A stretch of 64,000 nt of DNA. Source: Aquiluna sp. (GTDB taxonomy: Bacteria > Actinomycetota > Actinomycetes > Actinomycetales > Microbacteriaceae). Position 1 is the first letter of the stretch; each line of letters starts with the position of its first letter. The position numbers and the translations under genes are program-made. Shown here one piece after another: positions 25,401-33,470 of the stretch. The notes under the pieces were generated by a model. It was not told the DNA's origin and searched no databases. It was given only the letters and a program-made list of their open reading frames with translations. The stretch covers positions 16,446 to 80,445 of the forward strand of contig JAOHCW010000002.1 in NCBI GenBank assembly GCA_028095925.1. Direction: 5' to 3'.

Positions 25401-26196
25401 TGTCCTCATAGGCGGAGACAAACTCGGCGAAGTTGAGCTTTTGGGCACGCTTAATGTTTGGAACAAGGAGAGCTCTGGTGCCATCGGGCTTGGGCACGTC
25501 GATTGCTAGACCAAAGTTCACGTGTGGGGGCACTACCGATGCTGGCTTGCCATCGACCTCGTCATAGAAGACGTTCTGTCCAGGAAGCTCTTTGAGGGCC
25601 TGGATTACCGCGTAGCCGATTAGGTGTGTGAAGGAGACCTTGCCACCACGGGTGCGCTTTAGGTGTGAGTTCACCACAATGCGGTTATCGATCAGCACCT
25701 TTGCCGGAATCTGACGGACACTCGTAGCGGTAGGAACGCTGAGCGAAGCGTCCATGTTTGAAGCCAGAGCCTTGGACATGCCTTTGAGGATTGTTATCTC
25801 GGGCTGCGCCTCTTCCTCTTCGACGGTTGCAATCGGAATAGATCCGGTGGCGGGCAGGTCCGCGGGAACAGGTGCGGTCGCGGGGGAGTCGTCTGTGGTT
25901 TTTGCCACGGGGACCGTAATTGCCTCGGTGGCAGGTGCCGGAGCAGCGGGGTCAAACTTGCTCACGACCGTGGAGTCGGTGTCGATAACTGTTATTGACC
26001 CGGTGGTTGGGTCAGAGTCTTCTGTCACGGAAGCGGCTGGTGCTGAGCCACCTGTCTGCTGGTAGCGCTCAAGAATTGGGATCCAGGACTTATCCACGGA
26101 ATCAGGATTTTCCTGCCACTTGGAATACATCTCGGCAACGAGCCACTCGTTTGCCCCGAAGTCAGACCCAGAATTGCCATTATCGCTCGAGGACAA
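22459..26196 (-). CDS. kgd: Multifunctional 2-oxoglutarate dehydrogenase E1/E2 (Kgd/OdhA type)
   Basis: TCA-cycle enzyme of actinobacterial fused type, 1245 residues. Residues about 13-42 match the E1 N-terminal motif (FGANEWLVAEMYSKW). A Pro/Ala/Thr-rich linker (about 50-125) leads to an acyltransferase domain with active-site segment STYDHRVIQGAGSGEFL near residue 345. The E1 ThDP-dependent part follows (IGMAHRGRLNVLTN; HGDAAFAGQGVVPE; YRRRGHNEGDDPS). There is no lipoyl domain, so lipoyl groups come from another complex. The TTG start is preceded by GAGGGG. Confidence 0.95.
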   Translation of the reverse strand: MSSSDNGNSGSDFGANEWLVAEMYSKWQENPDSVDKSWIPILERYQQTGGSAPAASVTEDSDPTTGSITVIDTDSTVVSKFDPAAPAPATEAITVPVAKTTDDSPATAPVPADLPATGSIPIATVEEEEAQPEITILKGMSKALASNMDASLSVPTATSVRQIPAKVLIDNRIVVNSHLKRTRGGKVSFTHLIGYAVIQALKELPGQNVFYDEVDGKPASVVPPHVNFGLAIDVPKPDGTRALLVPNIKRAQKLNFAEFVSAYEDIVRRARDNKLTAEDYQGTTISLTNPGGIGTVHSVPRLTKGQGSIIGVGALEYPAQFKGMSEDQLAEQGIGKILTLTSTYDHRVIQGAGSGEFLKIVEELLLGERSFYEEIFADMRIPYTPVVWVSDFHWDLADQSGKNTRIQEYINAFRVRGHLIADVDPLEYSQRWHPDLDIRNYGLSLWDLDRTFKTGGFGGRVKAKFRNILGILRDTYCRTIGIEYMHIQDPQERSWFQEKLEQPYKKPSKEEQFRILNKLNEAEAFETFLQTKFVGQKRFSLEGSESLIPALDQILQAAADAELEEAAIGMAHRGRLNVLTNIAGKTYSQVFREFEGSTDPRSVQGSGDVKYHLGTEGLFTSGHGTQIKVSLAANPSHLEAVNPVLEGIVRAKQDRLGNPENFPVLPILVHGDAAFAGQGVVPETMQLSQLDGFKTGGTIHVVVNNQVGFTTLPKDSRSSIYSTDFAKGIQAPIFHVNGDDPEAVVRVAQLAFEYRQQFKKDVVIDIVCYRRRGHNEGDDPSMTQPMMYNLIEAKRSVRTLYMDNLIGRGDITQEEFDEANARFQGSLENAFVEVHEAMSQPVALPERPVGIGTTASEKQELVRPTAVAKEVVEAIGNAHANTPEGFTVHPKLAQLLQKRIEMSREGGVDWGFGELIAFGSLLLEGINVRLTGQDSGRGTFVQRHASFFDRETGREWMPLSYVSEQQARFQVYNSLLSEFAALGFEYGYSVEEPDSLTLWEAQFGDFVNGAQTITDEFISSGDQKWMQQSSLVMLLPHGYEGQGPDHSSARIERFLQLCAENNMTVAQPSTPASHFHLLRRQAYTKPKRPLIVFTPKSMLRLKVASSSVEDFTSGSFLPLINDQQGLEPQNVKRILFCSGKVYWDLLAESQKRGAGDTAIVRLEQLYPTPVEEMKKAIEQFPGAQLRWVQDEPANQGPWSYMGLFMPRYGINFQVISRPASASPATGSAKRHAAEQADLIARAFGD

Positions 26197-26306
26197 GGGT
26201 TCCCCTCTTGGTAGAAAGCTTGCGAAACTCCAACAAGTCTAGCCAATCGGGAGGTTATAGTGTTTCTTGAAATGGAGCTTGATAGACATAGGCCGCGGGT
26301 GATCGC

Positions 26307-27611
26307 TTGAGCGATTACCTGCTCTTAGTTTTTGGTGTCTTGCTGGTTCTCGGCACCGGTCTTTTTGTTGCAAGTGAGTTCGCGATTATCAATGTCGACA
26401 AAGTCGACCTTGAGTCTCGAAAAGCAGGCGGTGAAAAGGGCCTTGAGCTTCCCATCAAGGCTGTCTCAACGACTGCAACCCAGCTCTCCTCGGCTCAGCT
26501 GGGCATAACGCTGACTACCCTTCTGACCGGTTTTGTTGCCGAGCCAGCTCTGTCTAGGCTCCTGACACCTTGGCTGAGCAGCTTTGGGTTGGATTCGAGC
26601 ACCATCTCGGCCTTGGCGGTGGTGCTCGCAATGACCATTGCGACCGTTGCCAGCTTCCTAATTGGTGAGCTTGTGCCTAAGAACATGGCACTTAGCGCCC
26701 CCAGAAAAGTATTGAAGCTGGTTGTGGCCTTTCAGCTCGGCTTCACGTTTGTTTTCAAGCCGCTCATAGTTTTCTTGAACAACAATGGCAATTGGTTCGT
26801 CAGAAGATTCGGAATCGAACCAAAAGAAGAGCTTTCTGCTGCAAGGACGGCAGAAGAGCTTGCCTCTCTGGTCAGGCGCTCTGCGATGCTGGGTTCCCTG
26901 GAGTCCGACACGGCCAAACTGCTTGAGAAGACACTCGGCATGAGCACGCTGACCGCAAGCGACATCATGACTCCAAGACCCAAGATGCACTCTCTAGAGC
27001 GCGAGCAGAGCAGCGCGGACTTGGTCACCCTCGCTCGCGCATCGGGCCACTCCAGATTTCCGATCCTCGGCGAGGATGCCGACGACATTATTGGTGTCGC
27101 GCACCTAAAGCAGGCCGTTGCAATTCCGCTGGAGCGCAGGGCGAATGTTCCCGTTACCGCCGTGATGGTTGAGCCGGTGAGAGTTCCCGAGACCATGCCG
27201 CTTGACAATCTCATTCTGCACCTTCGCAACCGCGGGTTGCAGTTTGGAGTTGTCGTCGATGAATACGGCGGAACCGCTGGCATCGTGACTTTGGAGGATG
27301 CTGTCGAGGAGTTGGTCGGAGAGCTAGCCGATGAGCATGACCGCGCAAAAGCGCCAATTCTGGCGGCCTCCGACGGCTCGGTTACTTTTAGTGGCCTGGC
27401 AAGACCCTCAGAGCTGAGGGAGGTCGGGCTCGAGATAGCTGATGACGAGGACTACGACACCATGGCTGGCTTTGTTATGGCAGAGCTTGGAAAGATCCCT
27501 CAGGAGGGGGACCTTGTTGAACTTCCAACCGGGCAGCTTCGAGTTATCCGCATGGATGGCAGGCGCGTAGACCGCATCAAGTACTCGCCAGAGGTGACCG
27601 ATGGCGAATGA
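26307..27611 (+). CDS. CNNM/CorC (HlyC-type) transmembrane protein with CBS pair
   Basis: A 434-residue protein with a DUF21/CNNM membrane domain (about 5-185, with ASEFAIINVDKVDLESR and GELVPKNMAL), two CBS motifs (from MTPRPKMHSLE and from VEPVRVPETMPL), and a C-terminal CorC_HlyC domain that includes VVDEYGGTAGIVTLEDAVEELVGE. The family is linked to magnesium or cobalt efflux and was once called hemolysin. The TTG start is the first in frame; no clear ribosome site is seen. It overlaps the second CNNM gene. Confidence 0.88.
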   Translation: MSDYLLLVFGVLLVLGTGLFVASEFAIINVDKVDLESRKAGGEKGLELPIKAVSTTATQLSSAQLGITLTTLLTGFVAEPALSRLLTPWLSSFGLDSSTISALAVVLAMTIATVASFLIGELVPKNMALSAPRKVLKLVVAFQLGFTFVFKPLIVFLNNNGNWFVRRFGIEPKEELSAARTAEELASLVRRSAMLGSLESDTAKLLEKTLGMSTLTASDIMTPRPKMHSLEREQSSADLVTLARASGHSRFPILGEDADDIIGVAHLKQAVAIPLERRANVPVTAVMVEPVRVPETMPLDNLILHLRNRGLQFGVVVDEYGGTAGIVTLEDAVEELVGELADEHDRAKAPILAASDGSVTFSGLARPSELREVGLEIADDEDYDTMAGFVMAELGKIPQEGDLVELPTGQLRVIRMDGRRVDRIKYSPEVTDGE

Positions 27612-28641
27612 TCTGATGGGTCTGGTTTGGCTCGTTGTTCTACTTGTAATGAGTGCTTTTTTTGTCGGCAGCGAGTTTGCGGTCATCTCTGCTCGCAGAG
27701 CACAGATTGAACCCAAGGCCGACGAGGGAAACAGGTTTGCGAAAATCACACTGAAGGCGATGGAGCAGGTGTCGCTCATGCTGGCAACCGCTCAGCTCGG
27801 AATCACGATTGCGGCTTTGCTTTTGCTTGTGATTGCTGAACCTTCCATTCACCACCTGCTAGAGATTCCACTGGGCGCACTGGGGCTGGACTACCAGACC
27901 ACCTCGATTGTCAGCTTTGTGATTGCCCTGCTCCTGGTTACCTATCTCCACGTGGTGCTTGGTGAAATGCTGCCCAAGAACATTGCGATTTCAATCCCGA
28001 CCTCGGCGGCACTTGTTTTAGCCCCGCTTCTCTACGGTGTTGCTCAGGTTGTAAAGCCAGTGGTGTGGCTGATGAACCAGATTTCAAATGGCATCTTGAG
28101 GATCTTTGGCTTTGAGCCAAGAGATGAGGCAAACACCGCATTCACCCTCGATCAGGTCGAAGACATTGTCGCTGAATCGCGGAAACACGGCACCCTCGAG
28201 GACTCCTCGGCAACCATCTCCAACGCATTTGAATTCACGGAAAAAATAGTTGGCGATGTCACCCACCCCCTTGCCGAGCTGGTAACACTTCCAACCGACG
28301 CCTCCCCGGCGATGCTGCAGGAGGCAGTTGCCGAGCATGGCTTCAGCCGCTATCCCGTCAAGAATGAGTACGGAGACCTGATTGGTTACTGGCACATCAA
28401 GGACGCACTGACCGACGATGAAGCGAAGTTTTCTCTACCGCTTGCAACAAAGAAGCTCCGCACCATGATCTCAATTCCAGACAGCGCAGAGCTTGAAGAT
28501 GCGCTTGCTCAGATGCGGAAGACCGGCGCTCACATCGCGAGAAGCTTCTCCTCGGATGGCAAGATCACCGGGTGTTTGTTCCTCGAGGACATCATTGAGG
28601 TCTTGGTCGGCGAGATCAAAGACGCCACCACTAGGCGCTAG
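27601..28641 (+). CDS. Second CNNM transmembrane protein, without CorC_HlyC tail
   Basis: A 346-residue paralogue of the preceding gene: DUF21 domain with FVGSEFAVISARRAQIEP and GEMLPKNIAISIP, then a CBS pair (THPLAELVTLP and later SIPDSAELEDAL) ending LFLEDIIEVLVGEIKDATTRR. It stops before the CorC_HlyC domain present in its neighbour. The starts overlap by 11 bp, so the two are co-translated and may form a heteromer. It also overlaps the convergent oxidoreductase gene by 11 bp. Confidence 0.85.
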   Translation: MANDLMGLVWLVVLLVMSAFFVGSEFAVISARRAQIEPKADEGNRFAKITLKAMEQVSLMLATAQLGITIAALLLLVIAEPSIHHLLEIPLGALGLDYQTTSIVSFVIALLLVTYLHVVLGEMLPKNIAISIPTSAALVLAPLLYGVAQVVKPVVWLMNQISNGILRIFGFEPRDEANTAFTLDQVEDIVAESRKHGTLEDSSATISNAFEFTEKIVGDVTHPLAELVTLPTDASPAMLQEAVAEHGFSRYPVKNEYGDLIGYWHIKDALTDDEAKFSLPLATKKLRTMISIPDSAELEDALAQMRKTGAHIARSFSSDGKITGCLFLEDIIEVLVGEIKDATTRR

Positions 28642-29707
28642 GGAATCTTCCCCGCTCATACTGAACCGGCCATTCAGTTTCAACGCCCAGCTCATGGGCT
28701 GCCCTCAGGGGGAAGTAGGGGTCTCTTAGAAACTGCCTAGCGGCCATGATCACGTCTACCTGGCCCGACTGCAGTATCGCTTCCGCCTCCTCAGCACTGG
28801 TTATCTGGCCGACGGCGGAGACGGTCGCGTTTGTTGCCTGCGAGGTGGACTTGCTGAAGTTGACCTGGTAACCCGGACCGGTTGGAATCTTGACCCCTGT
28901 GACTAAACCGCCCGAGCTGATATCAAAGAGATCAGCACCTGCTTCCCTGGCCCAAATTGCCACCTGGTTGGTCTGTTCTTGGTCCCAGCCACCTTCTACA
29001 TAGTCGGTTGCGCTGAAGCGAACCATCATCGGCATGCCATCACCAATCTCCTCGCGGACACTCCCCACAATCTCAAGCAGCAGCCTCGCTCGGTTTTCGA
29101 GAGTTCCGCCGTACTCGTCAACTCGGTTGTTGGTTATCGGAGAGAGAAACTGGTGGATTAGGTAGCCGTGGGCTGCGTGAATCTCTAGGGCATCGAAGCC
29201 TGCTGCAACCGCCCTTCTCGCTGCACCTCGGAATTCCTCAACCAGTGAAGCAATCTCTGCGGTTTCCAAGATTCTTGGGGCGCTGTAGCCCTCAAAGGCA
29301 ACATTTGTGGCCGAGTAGCTCTGCCAGCCGCCATCAGCTATTGGCACCGTTCCAGTCCCGGACCAAGAGCGATAGGTGCTGGCCTTCCTGCCAGCATGCG
29401 CGAGTTGTAGGGCACTTACTGACCCCGCGCTTCTGATGAAGTCGGTCACCTTCTTCCAACCCGGAATCTGCTCGTCACCCCAAATCCCTGGGCACCACGG
29501 CGAGATTCTTCCCTCGGGATTCACCGCGGTAGCTTCTGCCATGACTAGGCCTGCTCCACCTATCGCCCTTGTTCCCAGGTGTACTAGGTGCCAATCGCCA
29601 ACAACACCGTCTTGGTTCTCGCACGAATACATACACATCGGTGATACCCAAAGACGGTTCTTAATTTCAAGTGACCGAATCTTGATGGGGCTAAACAGCA
29701 AACTCAT
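28631..29707 (-). CDS. Old yellow enzyme-family NADH:flavin oxidoreductase (YqjM-like)
   Basis: FMN-binding TIM-barrel ene-reductase, 358 residues. It has LWVSPMCMYSCENQDG, whose PMCMYS Cys marks the YqjM/thermophilic-like class, HAAHGYLIHQFLSPITNNRVDEYGG, and a terminal arginine-rich segment ARQFLRDPYFPLRAA. The natural substrate is unknown; these reduce activated double bonds. I chose the ATG at 29707, which overlaps the stop of the upstream MFS gene as ATGA; earlier in-frame codons merely shadow that gene. Confidence 0.92.
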   Translation of the reverse strand: MSLLFSPIKIRSLEIKNRLWVSPMCMYSCENQDGVVGDWHLVHLGTRAIGGAGLVMAEATAVNPEGRISPWCPGIWGDEQIPGWKKVTDFIRSAGSVSALQLAHAGRKASTYRSWSGTGTVPIADGGWQSYSATNVAFEGYSAPRILETAEIASLVEEFRGAARRAVAAGFDALEIHAAHGYLIHQFLSPITNNRVDEYGGTLENRARLLLEIVGSVREEIGDGMPMMVRFSATDYVEGGWDQEQTNQVAIWAREAGADLFDISSGGLVTGVKIPTGPGYQVNFSKSTSQATNATVSAVGQITSAEEAEAILQSGQVDVIMAARQFLRDPYFPLRAAHELGVETEWPVQYERGRFPSA

Positions 29708-30870
29708 TTGTTGAGCCTTCCAAGTTGCGGCCATGCAAGCACAATGAATATTCCCAGCAGTGCGCCCCAACCAATTGCAAAGTTCAGTGGGACCGCAAGG
29801 GTCAATAGGCCAATTATCGACGGGCCGGCGAGGCCTCCGATGTAGGTGATTCCAACCACGCGTGCCATGTTCCTGCCGGAGTGTGAGGCTTCGCCGATTT
29901 CGCCGCCGGCTGCAAATAGCTGAGGCACAACACCAGAAATCCCTAGGCCAAGAAGGAACCAGAAGAACAGCGAAATTTCGTAGGTTGGCGCGATTGACTG
30001 GAGCCCAATCGCTACCGCCGCAGCCACCGAACCCCAGACAATTACGAAGCCTCTGCCCTTGGCCTCAACGATGCGGTCGATAAAGATTCGTCCCAGAATC
30101 ATGCCTACGTTGAACGCGGCTAATCCCCACGCGGCACTCGATGCCGTAACCATCTGGACATCTCGCAAATAAAGTGCTGACCAGTCTTGGGCAACGCCCT
30201 CGATGATTGCCCCGGAAGCGCTCATTAGCCCGGCAAGAATCACGAAACCAAGCACGCTCCTGTTCGCCTTGCTTGCTGCTTTGCCGACACTCTTCTCTTG
30301 GCTTCGGTCCACGTTTGCCTTGTCTGGTAGCAGCCAGCCGGCCATGAAGAGCCCGACCAAGCTAAGAGTTATGCCCACCACCGGCAAGGTCTGAGCTTGG
30401 CTGAAGCCAGAAGAAATAGTTGCAAACCCGAGCGCAGCGCCTGCGAGCCCTCCTACTGACCAAAACAGATGAAAAAAGGTGAAGATCGGCTTTTTGTTTT
30501 CCTTCTCCACCTGAAGAGCGGCACCATTCATCCCTACGTCAACCCCGGCGATGCCAAAGCCCAGCAGCAAGATGGCAAGACCCAGAGAAACTTCATCTTG
30601 AGCAAAAGCGGGACCCAGCAGCGAGAGGCCAACTGCAACACCGCCGACTCTCGTGGCAGTCTTGCTGCCGATGTGGTCGATCATCCAACCAAATACCTGC
30701 ATTGCAATAAATCCCCCGAGTCCGCTAAACATCAGAAGCGCTCCGAGTACGGAGTAGTCAATGCCTACGGTTTTCTCGATAAGCGGAATGTGGACGGCCC
30801 ACAAGGCCAGGGCAGAGCCTCCGGAAACGAAAAAGAAGGAGACTGCGATCTTGGAGCGGAGTAAATTCAC
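29704..30870 (-). CDS. MFS transporter
   Basis: A 388-residue permease with about twelve hydrophobic segments, opening SKIAVSFFFVSGGSALALWAVHIP and carrying GWMIDHIGSKTATRVGG between helices 2 and 3. It resembles fucose-permease/YbjJ-like carriers, but the substrate is unknown. It is coupled to the ene-reductase gene (ATGA). I chose the GTG at 30870, seven bases after a TAGAGT box formed by the metX stop codon and following bases; a GTG at 30879 lies inside that box. Confidence 0.8.
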   Translation of the reverse strand: MNLLRSKIAVSFFFVSGGSALALWAVHIPLIEKTVGIDYSVLGALLMFSGLGGFIAMQVFGWMIDHIGSKTATRVGGVAVGLSLLGPAFAQDEVSLGLAILLLGFGIAGVDVGMNGAALQVEKENKKPIFTFFHLFWSVGGLAGAALGFATISSGFSQAQTLPVVGITLSLVGLFMAGWLLPDKANVDRSQEKSVGKAASKANRSVLGFVILAGLMSASGAIIEGVAQDWSALYLRDVQMVTASSAAWGLAAFNVGMILGRIFIDRIVEAKGRGFVIVWGSVAAAVAIGLQSIAPTYEISLFFWFLLGLGISGVVPQLFAAGGEIGEASHSGRNMARVVGITYIGGLAGPSIIGLLTLAVPLNFAIGWGALLGIFIVLAWPQLGRLNK

Positions 30871-30877
30871 AGGCTCC

Positions 30878-30883
30878 ACTCTA
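30878..30883 (-). promoter_or_regulatory. -10 box (TAGAGT) overlapping the metX stop codon
   Basis: TAGAGT on the minus strand begins with the TAG stop of metX and ends seven bases before the GTG at 30870. Confidence 0.5.
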
Positions 30884-32086
30884 GGACTCGATAAGCCCCT
30901 TTAGTCTGCTACCGACCTCTTGTATTTCAATCAAGAATCCGTCGTGGCCAAATTCGCTCTGGATGACCTGTAGCTCACCGCCATAGAGTGCGCCTGAGAT
31001 GTGCTCGGCAATAATTCTCTGCCCCGAAAGCGGAAACAGCCGGTCGCTATCGAGCCCGAGAACCAGGGTTCTACAGGTGATCTTGGATAGCGCAGATTCG
31101 ACACTCTCTCTGTCTCTTCCAACATCGTGGGAGTTCATGGCATTGACCAGCGTGAAATAGCTATTGGCATCAAACCTGCGCACAAACTTATTGCCGTGAA
31201 AATCAAGGTAGCTCTCTACCGCGAACTTGCCGCGCTCGGTCAGCGGGCTCACCTGAGACTGCCAGGTTCTTCCAAAGCGGTGATTCAGCTCGGCGGGGGA
31301 GCGGTAGTTCAAAAGTGCCATGCGCCTGGCAAGAGCAAGGCCCTTGTGCGGGCCGAAGCCGGGCTTTGCTTCGTAGTACCAGCCAGCTGCAAAGTTACTG
31401 TCAGAGCGAATTGCCTCGAGCTGCACTGTGTTGAGAGCTATCTGGTCGCTAGTTGAAAACGGCGGGGCAGCAAGTACCGCCAATCGGGCAATGCTCTCTG
31501 AATTCTCAATTGCCATCTCTAGAGCATGCATTCCAGCCATCGAACCGCCGATGACGGCGTGCCACTGAGAGATACCGAGCTGCTCTGCAAGCAGCTCAAA
31601 GCTTCTTGCCTGATCTCTGATGGTGAGCTGCGGAAAAGCAGGTCCGTACTCGCGTCCGTTTTTATCTAGTGAGCTCGGTCCCGTGGAGCCCTGGCAGCCA
31701 CCTAGAACGTTGGGTGTAATGACGAAGTACTTGTCGGTATCGAGAGCAAGACCGGGGCCAATTAGGCCGTTCCACCAACCTGATGTCGGGTGGCCATCGC
31801 CTGCATTTCCGGAGGTATGGCTATCTCCGGTTAGCGCGTGAAGAACCAGAATTGCATTTGTGCGATCGCTGTTGATTTCGCCCCAGGTCTCATAGGCAAG
31901 CCTTGCTCCCTCGAGCCGGCCGCCTGATTCAAGATCGAGATTGAAAACCTCGGAGAACTTGCGGTCTCCGACCGGGTCTCCTACCAGCCAGGCGCCGGTC
32001 GCGGGGGGTCTGCCGACCAGCTGACGACGCTGCTCCTCGGAGATGAACTCCGAGGGAGCAGAGTCTTCAGATATCTGGAAGTCCAT
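30881..32086 (-). CDS. metX: Homoserine O-acetyltransferase
   Basis: Alpha/beta-hydrolase that acetylates homoserine for methionine synthesis, 401 residues. The nucleophile is in VIGGSMAGMHALEMA, the acid in LVLGLDSDRLFPLSG and the His in SEFGHDGFLIE, the classic MetX triad. An N-terminal ARLAYETWG and a TPNVLGGCQGSTGPSS oxyanion region are also present. Its ATG touches the metY stop (TAAATG), so the two successive pathway steps are coupled. Confidence 0.95.
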   Translation of the reverse strand: MDFQISEDSAPSEFISEEQRRQLVGRPPATGAWLVGDPVGDRKFSEVFNLDLESGGRLEGARLAYETWGEINSDRTNAILVLHALTGDSHTSGNAGDGHPTSGWWNGLIGPGLALDTDKYFVITPNVLGGCQGSTGPSSLDKNGREYGPAFPQLTIRDQARSFELLAEQLGISQWHAVIGGSMAGMHALEMAIENSESIARLAVLAAPPFSTSDQIALNTVQLEAIRSDSNFAAGWYYEAKPGFGPHKGLALARRMALLNYRSPAELNHRFGRTWQSQVSPLTERGKFAVESYLDFHGNKFVRRFDANSYFTLVNAMNSHDVGRDRESVESALSKITCRTLVLGLDSDRLFPLSGQRIIAEHISGALYGGELQVIQSEFGHDGFLIEIQEVGSRLKGLIES

Positions 32087-33382
32087 TTATTTTGCGGCAG
32101 CAAAACCCTTCTGCAGGTCAGCGACGATGTCATCGTAGCTTTCTAGACCAACTGAGAGCCTCACCAGTCCAGGGGTGACGCCGGTTGTGGCCTGGTCGGC
32201 CTCGCTCAGCTGAGAGTGAGTGGTTGAGGCCGGGTGGATGACTAAAGACCTCACATCGCCAATGTTGGCAACGTGGCTGTGAAGCTCAAGGCCGTCAACG
32301 AACTTCACTCCAGCGTCAAGGCCTCCCTCTATTTCAAATGACACGATCGCTCCAGCACCCTTGGGAGCGTAGGTTTTGTGAGCCTGGTTGTAGGGCGAGC
32401 CAGGAAGGCCTGCATAGTTCACGCTCTTTACCTGAGGGTGGGCCTCAAGCCACTGCGCTACCTTGCTGGCGTTCTCGACGTGGCGCTCCATTCTTAGGCT
32501 CAGGGTCTCGATGCCCTGAATCAGTGAGAAGGCGGTGTCGGGGGAGACCGCAGCACCTATGTCCCGAAGCAGCTGAACCCTTGCCTTGATTATGTAGGCA
32601 ATGCCGTCACCTAGAGCATCGGTGTAGACGACGCCGTGGTAACTCGGGTCCGGCTGGGTGAGACCTGGGAACTTGTCAGACTTTGACCACTCGAACTTTC
32701 CACCATCTACGATCGCACCTGCAACTACGGTGCCGTGCCCGCCTAGGAACTTGGTGGCTGAGTGGACGACGATGTCGGCGCCGTGCTCGAGAGGCTTGAT
32801 GAGGTAGGGGGTCGCTACGGTGTTGTCGACGATCAGTGGCACACCGTTCTTGTGGGCCACGGAGGCAACCTTTCTAATGTCGAGAATCGAAACCTTTGGG
32901 TTTCCGATGGTCTCGGCGAAGAAGAGCTTGGTGTTTGGCTTTACCGCCTGCTGCCACTCGTTCTCGTCGTCCTGGTTCTCGACGAAGGTGACCTCGATAC
33001 CAAGCTTGGCGAGTGTGTACTTGAAGAGGTTATAGGTTCCGCCATAGAGCGTGGAGGAAGAGACGATGTGGTCTCCAGCTTGGGCAATGTTCAAAACCGC
33101 AAAGGTTTCAGCTGCCTGACCGCTCGCGAGCAACAGGGCTGCGGTGCCGCCCTCGAGTGCGGCGATGCGCTTCTCAGCAACATCTTGGGTTGGGTTCATG
33201 ATGCGGGTGTAGATGTTGCCGAACTCAGCTAGTCCAAACAGGTTACGAGCGTGCTCGGCCGAGTTGAAGGTGTAGGCAGTGGTTTTGTAGATAGGCACTG
33301 CACGTGCGTTGGTTGCTGGGTCGCTCTCGGCGCCGGCGTGGATCTGCTGGGTCTCGAATCCCCAGTTTGCTGCATCAGTCAT
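32087..33382 (-). CDS. metY: O-acetylhomoserine aminocarboxypropyltransferase/sulfhydrylase
   Basis: PLP enzyme converting O-acetylhomoserine and sulfide to homocysteine, 431 residues. It has [13 protein letters not shown], a [14 protein letters not shown] segment, and the PLP lysine in [22 protein letters not shown]. The C-terminal [15 protein letters not shown] is typical. A GAGGAAAG ribosome site precedes the ATG. The upstream 88 bp contains a good sigma-70-type promoter but no room for a SAM riboswitch. Confidence 0.95.
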   Translation of the reverse strand: MTDAANWGFETQQIHAGAESDPATNARAVPIYKTTAYTFNSAEHARNLFGLAEFGNIYTRIMNPTQDVAEKRIAALEGGTAALLLASGQAAETFAVLNIAQAGDHIVSSSTLYGGTYNLFKYTLAKLGIEVTFVENQDDENEWQQAVKPNTKLFFAETIGNPKVSILDIRKVASVAHKNGVPLIVDNTVATPYLIKPLEHGADIVVHSATKFLGGHGTVVAGAIVDGGKFEWSKSDKFPGLTQPDPSYHGVVYTDALGDGIAYIIKARVQLLRDIGAAVSPDTAFSLIQGIETLSLRMERHVENASKVAQWLEAHPQVKSVNYAGLPGSPYNQAHKTYAPKGAGAIVSFEIEGGLDAGVKFVDGLELHSHVANIGDVRSLVIHPASTTHSQLSEADQATTGVTPGLVRLSVGLESYDDIVADLQKGFAAAK

Positions 33383-33417
33383 TGCGTCTTTCCTCGGGTA
33401 AAGAAGTAATTGGTAAA

Positions 33418-33446
33418 ACTATGAACGATTGCGCGTCGACGGGCAA
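33418..33446 (-). promoter_or_regulatory. Promoter of metY-metX (TTGCCC - 17 - CATAGT)
   Basis: On the minus strand, TTGCCC (33441-33446) and CATAGT (33418-33423) are separated by exactly 17 bases. A direct repeat, AAGAAGTAA, occurs on the plus strand on both sides (33401-33409 and 33460-33468) and could be a regulator site. Confidence 0.55.
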
Positions 33447-33470
33447 TCTTGCAGGTAACAAGAAGTAACT

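Noticed and set aside
26732..27283. 183-codon minus-strand frame inside the first CNNM gene
   Set aside because: Serine/arginine-rich shadow of the CBS region on the opposite strand.
33383..33470. Possible SAM riboswitch or McbR site upstream of metY
   Set aside because: Only 88 bp, with a compact promoter; no SAM-aptamer stem pattern and no TAGAC...GTCTA site.
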